Below, piece by piece: positions 8,951 to 16,669 of a DNA stretch of 64,000 nucleotides. The notes under the pieces were generated by a model, which saw only the letters and a list, made by a program, of their open reading frames with translations, was not told the origin of the DNA and did no database searches. This DNA is from Arthrobacter sp. SLBN-83 (GTDB lineage: Bacteria > Actinomycetota > Actinomycetes > Actinomycetales > Micrococcaceae), in assembly GCF_006715285.1 (NCBI RefSeq), contig NZ_VFMX01000001.1:2914001-2978000 (forward strand), given 5' to 3'. How positions within the stretch are numbered: position 1 is the stretch's first letter; each line of letters starts with the position of its first letter. The position numbers were made by a program, and so were the translations under genes.

Positions 8951-9264
8951 CCGAACTCCACGTACCGGCCGTGCCATTCGCCATCACCCGGCCGGCGGAC
9001 GCCTGCCGCCGGAACCCAGCAGTTCAGGTACTGGAAGGTCTCATCCGTCCACGCCACAGACACCCACTCCTGGGTGTAGTGGGTCGCATAACCGTGCACC
9101 TCAACGGTCCCACCGCCGGCCAGGGGGACTTGGGCGATGACCTCGGGCTCTCCGCCATAGACGAACCTGCGGACGGTCCCAAGGGGCATCTCCGGGCGCG
9201 GGTCGGCGTGCTCGTACTCAGCGCCATCCTGCACGAACTTGGTCTGGTTGTCGAAAAGGCCCAC
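8947..9264 (-). CDS. hypothetical phage protein
   Basis: A 105-aa acidic protein, convergent with int and overlapping its stop by 4 bp. It starts at GTG 9264 (MGLFDNQTKF). The composition (Trp/Tyr/Val rich, WVSVAWTDE, CWVPAAG) looks like a folded beta-rich domain, not a shadow frame. I do not recognise a family. An ACTTAACC octamer shared with the promoter repeats further right lies just upstream (9271-9278), in the gap shared with the divergent gene at 9327. Confidence 0.6.
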   Translation of the reverse strand: MGLFDNQTKFVQDGAEYEHADPRPEMPLGTVRRFVYGGEPEVIAQVPLAGGGTVEVHGYATHYTQEWVSVAWTDETFQYLNCWVPAAGVRRPGDGEWHGRYVEFG

Positions 9265-9326
9265 GCCACCACTTAACCACCAAAGAGCGCCCCACCTCCG
9301 CAGAGGCAGGGCGCTAGGGTGGATCC

Positions 9327-9467
9327 GTGAAAGTTATCGGCGTGATCCGCTCCAAAGAAACACAGACCATCGAGATCGAAGCATCCTCCTATGAGGAAGG
9401 GCGTGCCCAGCTCGATGCCCAAGTCCCGGAGGGATGGCAGTTGCAGTCCGTCAGGACCGAGAAGTAG
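9327..9467 (+). CDS. small conserved-looking phage protein (46 aa)
   Basis: GTG start, 46 aa, reading MKVIGVIRSKETQTIEIEAS and ending GWQLQSVRTEK. The shape (beta strand, helix, then a GWQLxSV strand) is typical of small phage or plasmid proteins of unknown role. A TAGGGT hexamer ends 6 bp before the GTG, so the message may be leaderless. The stop codon shares one base with the GTG of the next gene (TAGTG), so the two are translationally coupled. The gap before it (9265-9326) holds a 7-bp stem hairpin at 9286-9315. Confidence 0.6.
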   Translation: MKVIGVIRSKETQTIEIEASSYEEGRAQLDAQVPEGWQLQSVRTEK

Positions 9468-9709
9468 TGCCTGAAGTGAAGCGCCGGTTCCTGACGATCG
9501 AGCAGGTAGCCGAGGAACTCAACGTCGGGCAGCCGCTCGTCCGAGCGCTCATCCGCTCAGGGGAGCTCCGCGGGATGCAGGTGGGTGCAAGGGGTGTTTG
9601 GCGCATCTCCAATCAGGACGTCGAGGAGTACATCAGCCAGGCCTATCAAGCCACAGCGGAGCGCTTAGCAGCCGGCGAACTGTCCGACGACGATACCGCT
9701 TCCGACTAG
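9467..9709 (+). CDS. excisionase-like helix-turn-helix protein
   Basis: 80 aa from the GTG at 9467, which overlaps the previous stop by one base. The core FLTIEQVAEELNVGQPLVRALIRSGELRG is a winged helix of the MerR/excisionase (HTH_17) type, followed by VWRISNQDVEEYI, the usual second half. Its position two genes from int suggests a recombination directionality factor or a local regulator (inference). An upstream ATG at 9434 would add an unlikely N-terminus inside the preceding gene. Confidence 0.8.
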   Translation: MPEVKRRFLTIEQVAEELNVGQPLVRALIRSGELRGMQVGARGVWRISNQDVEEYISQAYQATAERLAAGELSDDDTASD

Positions 9710-9935
9710 GGGAACTTAACCGGTCGATCTTGGCCTTTGGATGCCGGCGCTGGGGCGAACCCTGGTTACTCAAGATGCGCTCCAGCCCCGGCCACCAGCG
9801 AGCCCCCCAACAAAAGGACCCGCTGACCCTATTCGTACCCTGCACGCATGCGGCCAAACCCGGTCTTAGGTGTTTCCCCAAGCTTTCTCCAAGTTGGCGT
9901 TCGGACTTGGAGCAACGAGGGGAACTTAACCGGTC
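9708..9935 (+). repeat. duplicated promoter-like element in a 251-bp non-coding gap
   Basis: The 18-mer AGGGGAACTTAACCGGTC occurs at 9708-9725 and 9918-9935, each followed a few bases later by TTGGCC. Downstream of the second copy, TAGGAT (9948-9953) sits at -10 distance. Downstream of the first copy is TTGGAT (9737-9742). The CTTAAC part would serve as -35. No other gene is evident in 9710-9960. Confidence 0.5.
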
Positions 9936-9960
9936 TTATTGGCCCCCTAGGATGGTGGCC

Positions 9961-10692
9961 ATGGCAAAGGTGAGGTGGACCAAGGCTTCCTTAGCGGAAG
10001 CATTCAGAGAACAGATGGACTTCCTGGAGACTTCGGCCGAGCTATATGACCAGGGCAAGACGTCCGAAGCAAAGCGGATGGCGGTGGTGCTGCGCGTGCT
10101 CTTCCGGCACTACGGGAACAGCCACGCACTCCTCGCGCAGATGGGATTCCTTGATGATCTCAAGTTGCTAGACACTGCGGACTTAGATTCAACCGTTCTC
10201 CGCGCAGGGGCCATGAACATCCGTTTAGAAGTTGAGACCGCTGACGGCGAACGATTGTTCGCGAAGACTCGGCAGGACGGCCTGGTTGAAGTCGTGAATC
10301 AGATGGGGCGCCCAACCTTTGTCCCACCTCTCGCTGCCCGACGAGGCAGTTCCAGGATGCTTCGCTTTGATCCGTGGTGGACGGGTGCCGTTATGGACTT
10401 TCCAAACAATGAGCGTTTCAGTCGCTGGAATTTAGTGAACATGATGGCCAACCAGGACGGTGGAGCGCATGTTGATCCAAAGGGAATCGGCTCCGCCTAT
10501 GCTGCATTTCGGAGGACCGGCCATGGTTCGGTCTGGTCAAATAGCGGGGACGTGGCAGCGCTTAGCCTGCCTGATGCCCAGTACTTTGAAGGTGATCCAA
10601 GCGCAGCGTCGATGCGGCAGATTGCTTATGAAGTAGTGACTAGCCTTTCCGAGAACGCAAGGCTGCAAGAATGGGTTAGAAGCCCCTTGTAG
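9961..10692 (+). CDS. conserved protein of unknown function, probable lysogeny-expressed moron
   Basis: 243 aa from ATG 9961. The frame stays open upstream to 9598, but that part is low-complexity and overlaps the HTH gene. Visible features: an N-terminal helical segment (EAKRMAVVLRVLFRHYGNSHALLAQM), a central beta region with RFDPWWTGAVM, and a conserved-looking ANQDGGAHVDP motif near residue 160. I associate this motif with a widespread uncharacterised family found in mobile elements, from memory only. The promoter TAGGAT ends 7 bp before the ATG and there is no ribosome site, so it is probably leaderless. Function unknown. Moron or defence-type cargo is an inference from position and own promoter. 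Confidence 0.65.
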   Translation: MAKVRWTKASLAEAFREQMDFLETSAELYDQGKTSEAKRMAVVLRVLFRHYGNSHALLAQMGFLDDLKLLDTADLDSTVLRAGAMNIRLEVETADGERLFAKTRQDGLVEVVNQMGRPTFVPPLAARRGSSRMLRFDPWWTGAVMDFPNNERFSRWNLVNMMANQDGGAHVDPKGIGSAYAAFRRTGHGSVWSNSGDVAALSLPDAQYFEGDPSAASMRQIAYEVVTSLSENARLQEWVRSPL

Positions 10693-10740
10693 GTGTAAAG
10701 GCATCCAGCCCTGGGCGCGCAGACCCCCTAGGATTGCCTC

Positions 10741-11535
10741 ATGACTTTGGGGGAGACTTTAACCGAACCTTCGTGGCGGGTACACGTTCTCGACGGCTGC
10801 AAAGCCAAGATATTGAGAGCACGCGAGCTGATCGAGGAGGTAAGCCACAGTATCAACGTCTGGCTTACTGGCCATGGCCCGATGGTGTTTGACGTTGCCG
10901 ATGCTGGGGACTCCAGATGGCTTATCTTGATGCCTGAGATGGACCGTCCACCAACGCGCCTTGGCATTCTAGTATCGGATGCGCTGCACAATCTGCGTTC
11001 TTCTCTAGATCACTTGATTGTCAGCCTCGTGCTTGCAAACGGAGAGCACCCGGGCCAAATACAGTTCCCCTACTGCGAAACGGAAGACAGTTGGAACTGG
11101 CGAATCCGCAACAAAGAGTTGGGGAGGATTGCTCCTTGGGGTTTAGACATACTTCGTCAGCACCAGCCTTTCTCCGGCGCATCGAGCCTCCTCTTGCTGC
11201 GTGAAGCGTCAAACGCTGACAAGCACAACTACTATTTTCCGTTGAGCATTGGCTTCCGCCATGGAACTAGTTTGAAAATCGATGTCGCGGACGGGCATTG
11301 CTCCGTGCTCCGGCTCTTCGAGTACATGACTCCTATTTTCCCGGGCCAGCCAATCTATGAGGTCAAGACAAAGGGCGCCGAGCCGCAAGTTGAGTCCTCT
11401 GCGATTGCATTGAAGTGCGGATTTGGTCTTGTTCACGACGGTGGTTTGGGCTTGGACCTTTGGCTTTTGCGTCAAATGGCTGACGACGCCGAATCTATCT
11501 TGAATTCGTTCCGATCTTCACCCGCGAGTGGCTAA
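10741..11535 (+). CDS. conserved protein of unknown function (helical, DALHNLRSSLDHL motif)
   Basis: 264 aa. An N-terminal helix (CKAKILRARELIEEVSHSI), a beta hairpin region, then the helical motif LVSDALHNLRSSLDHLIVSL, followed by REASNADKHNYYF. The pairing of such a helix with NADKHN resembles HEPN-like helical folds, but no RxxxxH catalytic motif was found, so that is weak. TAGGAT (10729-10734) lies 6 bp before the ATG with no Shine-Dalgarno, matching the preceding gene. Codon use looks slightly less GC-biased than in neighbouring structural genes. Probably a second cargo gene. Function unknown. Confidence 0.6.
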   Translation: MTLGETLTEPSWRVHVLDGCKAKILRARELIEEVSHSINVWLTGHGPMVFDVADAGDSRWLILMPEMDRPPTRLGILVSDALHNLRSSLDHLIVSLVLANGEHPGQIQFPYCETEDSWNWRIRNKELGRIAPWGLDILRQHQPFSGASSLLLLREASNADKHNYYFPLSIGFRHGTSLKIDVADGHCSVLRLFEYMTPIFPGQPIYEVKTKGAEPQVESSAIALKCGFGLVHDGGLGLDLWLLRQMADDAESILNSFRSSPASG

Positions 11536-11594
11536 TCGGTCCTCCTCCTGGATGTAGAATCAGGGCAATCACATTCATTTTTTGGGGGAGAACT

Positions 11595-12332
11595 ATGCCG
11601 CGCACGCCTGCAAAGAAGCCGAAGCGTCTGCCGAGGAAAATGCAGTACACCGCCCTCGCCGTGCTCGCTGCGGTGACCTTCGCGGTTGTGGGCTTCGTGC
11701 TCGTCAGGCCGGAACCCGTGGTGACTGCCCAAGCGCCGGTAATGGTCTCACCGTCACCAACGCCGACGAGTAAGTCCCCACTAAAGATTTGGTTCACTGG
11801 CGACTCACTGACCAAGGGGCTGTACGCCTCCGCCGAGGCCAATGGCTTCGCCCGGGTCGCTACGTCCTACCTCAGCCGCACACGCGAGGTCACTGCGAGC
11901 TACACGTCCGAGGCTGGAGCGAACCTGGCGAAGGTTGCCAGCAATTACCCGATCCCGTCCGGCATGGACGTGGCCGTTGTGGAACTGGGAACCAACGACG
12001 CCGGCAAGGGAACAAAGGTTGCCGACTTTGAGCCCGCGTATGCCGACTACCTGGCGAAGATCAAACAGGCATCGCCTGAAGCGACGGTCATCTGCCTTGG
12101 CATTTGGGGCAGCACCTACAACAACGAAATTGCTTTGTTCAACACCGCAATTGAGAAGCAGTGCAGCGCTGCCGGCGGCCGGTTCATCCCCGTCTCCGGG
12201 ATCTACCAGACCAACGGTATGCGCAGCCTTCGCGGTGACGCTACGTGGGCCGGTGTGGCGGATGATTTCCACCCGTCCGACACCGGCCACGCTGCGATCG
12301 CCAACGCTGTCACTTCCCGCGTAGACCCCTAG
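11595..12332 (+). CDS. membrane-anchored SGNH/GDSL hydrolase
   Basis: 245 aa. A basic N-terminus (KKPKRLPRK), one signal-anchor helix (about 18-40) and a Pro/Ser/Thr linker precede an SGNH esterase domain: block I FTGDSLT, block III ELGTNDAG, block V DDFHPSDTGH with the catalytic Asp/His pair. GGGGGAG lies upstream of the ATG and TAGAAT (11555-11560) gives a likely own promoter. The product would act outside the membrane as a lipase/esterase or deacetylase, possibly altering the host surface during lysogeny (inference). It converges with a second SGNH gene, overlapping by 4 bp. Confidence 0.82.
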   Translation: MPRTPAKKPKRLPRKMQYTALAVLAAVTFAVVGFVLVRPEPVVTAQAPVMVSPSPTPTSKSPLKIWFTGDSLTKGLYASAEANGFARVATSYLSRTREVTASYTSEAGANLAKVASNYPIPSGMDVAVVELGTNDAGKGTKVADFEPAYADYLAKIKQASPEATVICLGIWGSTYNNEIALFNTAIEKQCSAAGGRFIPVSGIYQTNGMRSLRGDATWAGVADDFHPSDTGHAAIANAVTSRVDP

Positions 12333-13558
12333 TTAGACTGCCCCAGCAGGGGCCCAAGCCGTCCGGCGAGCCACCGGGCAACAAAGTCGTAGCCTGCGGC
12401 GTTCGCGTGGGTGAAGTCGCTGGACATGTACTTGTCAGCGTTGCCGTCTGCCTTCAGGGACGTGGTTGCCCCGGTCCCGGAGAACAGTGGAGCGTTGGTG
12501 TCCATGTAGTCGATGAACGGGACGCCTCGCGCCGCGCATGCCGCTTTGCCCTCGTCCCGGAGCGTCAAGTAGGCCGCCTTGGGTGTGCCGGCAAACAGCG
12601 GCGACGTGACGATCATCTTCATGTTGGGCAGCGCTGCCTGGAGCGTGTCGATGCAGGTGCCCAACTCCGGCCCCACTTGCCCCTGCCAAGTCGGCCAGTT
12701 GTTCTCATCGTTGATGCTCATCTGCAACACAACCACGTCGGGCTGGTAGGGGATGAGGTCGGACGCAAACCGCGTCCGGAAGTTGCCAATGGTCGGCACG
12801 CCGGAGTTCGGCTGCTTCAGGCCCGTGGACGGAACGCAGAGGTTAGTCCTCGCGTCCTGGAAACCAAGCAAGGTGGACGCCAACTTGGGGTAGGTGAGCG
12901 ACTTATCCACGTTCGTACCCGAGATGCCGTGACCATATGAGTCAGTCACCCACATGATTCGCGGAGAGGGGCGTGAAGGCGGCACGACTGTATCTGTTGC
13001 GGAATGCCGAACGCCAGAGAACAGCATGGGTCCAGCAGGCGACTGCATTTCGAGTCGGATACGCCGGTAGCGAGCCGAACCAAAGTCGACTTTGAACCAG
13101 TAGGCGCTGCCGTTGGTCAGCCCGCTGACGGCCGAGGTCAGCGCCTGCGGCGTCAAGGAGTGCGGCACCTCGTCCACCCAGAGGCGGAAGAACGAAGTCG
13201 TGGCAGCCTGGAGGCGGAACTCGAAGGTCTGGCCGTCGAAGTCGAAGTCGATGCCGTAGTTGCCGTCCCAAACCGTGTAGGTGCCGTCCGTGCGGACTGG
13301 CCCACGGGGGTAAGCCGAGTTTCCACCCAAGCCGTTGTCGAAGAAAGGGGCGCCGAAGTTCCGGAACCCGGTCCAGTATGGTGACTTCAGGGTTGGCAGC
13401 GTGTTCGCTGTGGCCGCTGTGAAGGTCGGTGCCGGCGAAATGGTACTGGTGGGGTACGCCATGCCGCGCACGGCGGAGCTGCCGTGGAGGGACGGCATGC
13501 GGGCGGTGATCTGCTTCTTTGCGGCGGCCTTCGCCATGCCGAGGGTTACGGGGTCCAT
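12329..13558 (-). CDS. phage tail-associated SGNH hydrolase
   Basis: 409 aa. The N-terminal half (1-185) looks like a virion-attachment/carbohydrate-binding beta domain (FGAPFFDNGLGGNSAY, FDFDGQTFEFRL). The C-terminal half is SGNH-like: MWVTDSYGHG (block I with TDS instead of GDS), LQMSINDEN (block III) and DFTHANAAGYDF (block V). It is last in the leftward structural operon, 2 bp after a tail fibre gene. Such enzymes on tails remove acyl groups from surface glycans. Enzyme activity is inferred from the intact Ser, Asn, Asp and His. Confidence 0.78.
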   Translation of the reverse strand: MDPVTLGMAKAAAKKQITARMPSLHGSSAVRGMAYPTSTISPAPTFTAATANTLPTLKSPYWTGFRNFGAPFFDNGLGGNSAYPRGPVRTDGTYTVWDGNYGIDFDFDGQTFEFRLQAATTSFFRLWVDEVPHSLTPQALTSAVSGLTNGSAYWFKVDFGSARYRRIRLEMQSPAGPMLFSGVRHSATDTVVPPSRPSPRIMWVTDSYGHGISGTNVDKSLTYPKLASTLLGFQDARTNLCVPSTGLKQPNSGVPTIGNFRTRFASDLIPYQPDVVVLQMSINDENNWPTWQGQVGPELGTCIDTLQAALPNMKMIVTSPLFAGTPKAAYLTLRDEGKAACAARGVPFIDYMDTNAPLFSGTGATTSLKADGNADKYMSSDFTHANAAGYDFVARWLAGRLGPLLGQSN

Positions 13559-13560
13559 AC

Positions 13561-14316
13561 TTACGCCGCCTTCGTGATCGAGGTCAGGTTGCCGTTGGTG
13601 TACCCGTAATTCCGGGTCGTGATGACGCCGTTGACTGTCCGAGAGTCCGTGGCCACCGTGCCGTCAGAGTTGTAGGTGTAACTCGTCGTGATGCCGTTTT
13701 CCGTCACGCTCTGCACGCTGCCATCCGTGTTGTAGACGATGGTCTGCGCGGCAGGAAAGGCCCCGGCATAAGTGGCAGAAAGTGCCGCTTCTGTCTTGCT
13801 GCCCTTCGTCTTGACCGCCTGTTCGATCGCGTCGTCCGTGGGGAGGACGTTGGCGCCATTCTGGCCAGGAGGACCCGGGACGCCCGGAGGGCCCACGACG
13901 CTGCCGGCGTCCACGGTGCCACCGTTACCCTTGGTCAAGATCAGCTTGCCGGACGGGTTCACCGCCGCTGCCGTGACCCGGTCAGCCGCAGCAGTTGCAG
14001 CCGAGTTGGCAGCGTCCTGCGCTGCTTCCTTCGCCGCTACAGCCTCATCCTTCATGCCCTCATAGGCCGTGAAGAAACCATTGAAGCTTGCCCCGAACCA
14101 TGCCACCCGGTCCAGGGTCGGGTGCACGAAAGCCGAGCCCATGCCCATGGCGTTCACCGTGATCGGGTTCGGCAGCGGGGACCCCGTGGTGTCCTTGAGC
14201 GCAATCGGGGTCTTGTTCGGGTCGGCAGGGTCGTAGATCGTGATCGAAGCGTTCGCCGCGACAATGTTCGGGTTGCCGGGGTCCTTCGCAAAGATCGGGT
14301 CATAGGTGTACGCCAT
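13561..14316 (-). CDS. tail fibre / minor tail protein with collagen-like patch and YD-like repeats
   Basis: 251 aa from the ATG at 14316, which has GGAGG at good distance (a longer ATG at 14337 lacks one). The N-terminal domain (MAYTYDPIFAKDPGNPNIVA) resembles tail attachment domains of actinophage fibres. Then come an Ala-rich coiled coil (about 95-125), a short GPPGVPGPPG collagen-like patch, and a C-terminus of YNTDGSVQSVTENGITTSYT-type repeats like RHS/YD repeats. Likely host-recognition fibre. It lies downstream of a strong terminator, so its expression may be reduced relative to lysis genes. Confidence 0.72.
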   Translation of the reverse strand: MAYTYDPIFAKDPGNPNIVAANASITIYDPADPNKTPIALKDTTGSPLPNPITVNAMGMGSAFVHPTLDRVAWFGASFNGFFTAYEGMKDEAVAAKEAAQDAANSAATAAADRVTAAAVNPSGKLILTKGNGGTVDAGSVVGPPGVPGPPGQNGANVLPTDDAIEQAVKTKGSKTEAALSATYAGAFPAAQTIVYNTDGSVQSVTENGITTSYTYNSDGTVATDSRTVNGVITTRNYGYTNGNLTSITKAA

Positions 14317-14338
14317 GTGGGGCCTCCAAGTGGGCATG

Positions 14339-14362
14339 AAAAAAGCGCCCCATCAGGCGCTT
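14339..14362 (-). terminator. intrinsic terminator between lysis cassette and tail fibre
   Basis: On the minus strand a 7-bp stem (AAGCGCC with GGCGCTT, 6-base loop) is followed by a run of T. It lies after the holin stop and 23 bp before the tail fibre start. Confidence 0.75.
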
Positions 14363-14379
14363 CGGTGGGTTGGGTTAGG

Positions 14380-14682
14380 TCAGGCTTTGTCAGGAGAAAG
14401 CCACGGCAGGTACTTCCGGGCAAAGTCGATGACCTTGGGCAGCGCCATCACTCGGGTGATAGCACCGGCCACCGCGGTCACGCCGGCAGCTACAGCGAAC
14501 ATCCACAACCGGAAGCCCTCGGGCAGGTGCTCACCGAACTGCTCCACGATGGTCTGGACAACCTCCGGCAACAGCCCAGCAAAAGCAAGGAAAGCGGGGA
14601 TGCCTACCTGCACAATGGTCCGGACAACAGCCCGCCACGGATACTGCGCCTGCGTGGCGACTTCTGCGCGGTGCTCAGCCAT
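14380..14682 (-). CDS. probable holin
   Basis: 100 aa. After a short polar N-terminus there are two hydrophobic helices (about 23-45 and 62-82) separated by EQFGEHLPEGFR, and a short charged C-terminus (ARKYLPWLSPDKA). Size, two-helix topology and an 8-bp overlap with the endolysin gene make it the likely holin that permits endolysin access to peptidoglycan. Assignment is by context, since holins have little sequence conservation. Confidence 0.7.
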   Translation of the reverse strand: MAEHRAEVATQAQYPWRAVVRTIVQVGIPAFLAFAGLLPEVVQTIVEQFGEHLPEGFRLWMFAVAAGVTAVAGAITRVMALPKVIDFARKYLPWLSPDKA

Positions 14683-15607
14683 TGGTCTGGGCCCCCTGCA
14701 CGGTCACATCCACCTTCACGGTGCCCTCGCTCAGTGCGGCGGTGACAGCAGCCTTGATCTGCTCCACGGTGCCGCCGTCACTGGCTGCGCTGGCGGCCAC
14801 CGCGGCGATGACGTCCAGTGTGCCGGAGTCGTGCCAGGCAACCATGGCTCCGAGGCTGGTGTTGTCGCCCAGCCCCGCACCCTTGCCCTGCCGGCGGATC
14901 GGGGTGTTCAGGACGGTGTCCGCGGTGGCACGGACAACACTTGCGTTGTTCGCGTCCGCCCACTGCAGAGCGGCAGCAAGGCTTGTCTGCCCCGACTGGC
15001 CCGGACCTTGCCGGTCCAGCTTGTAGTTCATGATCTCTTTGGCGATCTCTGCTGCAGAAGGCATGTCGTCCTCTTCCTGTGCCTGTGGTGCTGATTGGTT
15101 GGTGATGGCCCCTTGGTAGGAGAGGCCGGTGCTGGGCTTCAGCTTTTCGGGGCGCGGGCGGAGGACGCCCTTTAGTGCTCCGGTGCCGTTCTGGCTGTAG
15201 GCCAGCCGGGCGCGGTGCGCTGGTTTGTCGGAGTACCAGCCGCCGTCCACGAACTTCAGCGGTGCGCCGAAGCCGTCCTGCTGCAGCACATCGATGTAGG
15301 TGTTGGTCGCCGACTCGGTGGGCGCTGTGTGGCCCCACTGGTTGTACTGGTCCCCGCCGAACACGAGCACGTCGCCGCGCTGTGGGATGAACCCGTGGTA
15401 GTAGTCGATGCGGATCCAGTACTCATCGGAGGCTGCGTCCAGCAGTTGCCGGGCGCCGTTCACAGCGCCAACGCACTGCGGCCACGGAACCCCGAAGATG
15501 AACTCCGCGTAATGGTCCACCGCATCCACGCACTGGTTGCCATAGTGCCCGTCGGGGTCCAGAGCCTCGCCAAGCGCGAAGCTGAACCAGTCATCAATGA
15601 TGCTCAT
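14675..15607 (-). CDS. endolysin with CHAP domain
   Basis: 310 aa. The N-terminal CHAP amidase/endopeptidase (about 1-135) has the catalytic Cys in [11 protein letters not shown] and the His in [19 protein letters not shown] linker follows. The C-terminal region (about 175-310) has Ala-rich helices and [28 protein letters not shown] motifs seen in actinophage lysin tails, perhaps a cell-wall-binding or oligomerising module. No signal peptide, so holin-dependent. It starts 4 bp inside the upstream collagen-like gene. Confidence 0.85.
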   Translation of the reverse strand: MSIIDDWFSFALGEALDPDGHYGNQCVDAVDHYAEFIFGVPWPQCVGAVNGARQLLDAASDEYWIRIDYYHGFIPQRGDVLVFGGDQYNQWGHTAPTESATNTYIDVLQQDGFGAPLKFVDGGWYSDKPAHRARLAYSQNGTGALKGVLRPRPEKLKPSTGLSYQGAITNQSAPQAQEEDDMPSAAEIAKEIMNYKLDRQGPGQSGQTSLAAALQWADANNASVVRATADTVLNTPIRRQGKGAGLGDNTSLGAMVAWHDSGTLDVIAAVAASAASDGGTVEQIKAAVTAALSEGTVKVDVTVQGAQTNG

Positions 15608-16368
15608 GGTGTCCCTCCAAGGATTGTTGGGCGGCAGGTGCCGCCGTCGCTCGTGGTGCCGTCTGTGTACGTGATGATCCAGCGGCCGTCATTGCCGCAG
15701 AACGCGGACTGAATGCCCCGGCCGGGGTCACCCTTCGGACCCGCAGCGCCGGGAGCCCCAGTGGGTCCAGCAGGACCGGCAGGCCCTGGGACGGTTGAGT
15801 CAGCCCCGGGCGGACCAGATGGGCCAGGAGGCCCGGCCGGTCCGGTGGCACCAACAGGGCCCGGTGCGCCGTCTTTGCCGGGTGCACCGTTCGTCCCGGC
15901 GGCGCCGAGGAGGCCAGCCAAGCCGGCCGCCCCTGTGTCACCCTTCGGTCCAGCAGGTCCGGCGGCTCCAGTCGGTCCCGGGAATCCCTGCTCACCCCGC
16001 GGCCCTTGCACTCCCTGAGCGCCCTGTGGGCCAGCCAGCGGGGCGCCAGGCTCGGCCGCTACCTGTTCGGCCTTCCGGCAGATGTTCGCGCCCGCCGGCG
16101 TCTGCTGAAAGTCAGCGGTCTTACACGCCGCGTCGAACTCCTCAGCGAGGTTCTGCTTTTCCTGCTGCTGAGTCTGGCCATACACCGCGTTAGCCGAAGC
16201 GAGGCGGGCGTTGTCCATCGCGAAGTACAGGCAGGCGATTCCGAACAGGAGCGCCAGCAGGGCGAGAGCGAGGATCAAGAGGTTGCGGCGGCGGGCGGCC
16301 CGCTGGGAACGCTCCAGTTCTCGCTCCTGCTGCCCAAGTCGTCTGTTGAACTCTGCGTCGTTACTCAT
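15604..16368 (-). CDS. membrane-anchored collagen-like protein in the lysis cassette
   Basis: 254 aa. A basic coiled N-terminus (about 1-28), one membrane helix (about 29-50), a coiled coil with two cysteines, then roughly 100 residues of Gly-X-Y triplets (about 108-215; [20 protein letters not shown], with a few interruptions) and a small C-terminal domain ([20 protein letters not shown]) like those capping phage fibres. It overlaps the endolysin and the 92-aa gene. Role unknown. An outward collagen rod anchored in the membrane could be a spanin-like or superinfection factor (inference). Alternatively it is a displaced fibre protein. Confidence 0.75.
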   Translation of the reverse strand: MSNDAEFNRRLGQQERELERSQRAARRRNLLILALALLALLFGIACLYFAMDNARLASANAVYGQTQQQEKQNLAEEFDAACKTADFQQTPAGANICRKAEQVAAEPGAPLAGPQGAQGVQGPRGEQGFPGPTGAAGPAGPKGDTGAAGLAGLLGAAGTNGAPGKDGAPGPVGATGPAGPPGPSGPPGADSTVPGPAGPAGPTGAPGAAGPKGDPGRGIQSAFCGNDGRWIITYTDGTTSDGGTCRPTILGGTP

Positions 16369-16639
16369 CGTCGTCCTCCGGCCAGGCCTCGGGGTCAGGC
16401 TTTATGTCATGCGCCACGAGCTGCTCCCGCCATTTGTCGCCGGCCCGGGTCCGCTGCTTCAGTTGCCGGGTCACCCGGGCAAGCTGCAGCTTCAGTTCTT
16501 CGATGCGGTCCTTCAGGGTTTGAATCACAGCGGCCTCCCTGCTTTCACGCTTTTTGTCGGCCCGGTCGATGAGTTTCCACGCGCCGGCACCGATGATGCC
16601 GAGGAAGCCGCCGAGCGGGACGAGCCATTGGAGATCCAC
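16361..16639 (-). CDS. small membrane/coiled-coil protein of the lysis cassette
   Basis: 92 aa starting at GTG 16639 with AGGGA upstream. One N-terminal helix (about 5-22) is followed by a highly charged coiled coil (about 25-70) and an acidic tail ending EDDDE. This shape matches class III/single-TM holins or Rz-like lysis accessory proteins. It overlaps the collagen-like gene by 8 bp. Second holin/antiholin candidate. Confidence 0.6.
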   Translation of the reverse strand: MDLQWLVPLGGFLGIIGAGAWKLIDRADKKRESREAAVIQTLKDRIEELKLQLARVTRQLKQRTRAGDKWREQLVAHDIKPDPEAWPEDDDE

Positions 16640-16669
16640 ACGTTCATCCCTCCTTGACCGGCGGCCGCG

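Noticed and set aside
9598..9960. N-terminal extension of the 9961 gene to 364 aa
   Set aside because: The extra 121 residues are Arg/Pro/Ser-rich, overlap the HTH gene and span the duplicated promoter block.
10741..11535. HEPN ribonuclease toxin
   Set aside because: Helical pattern is suggestive, but no RxxxxH motif and no antitoxin partner next to it.
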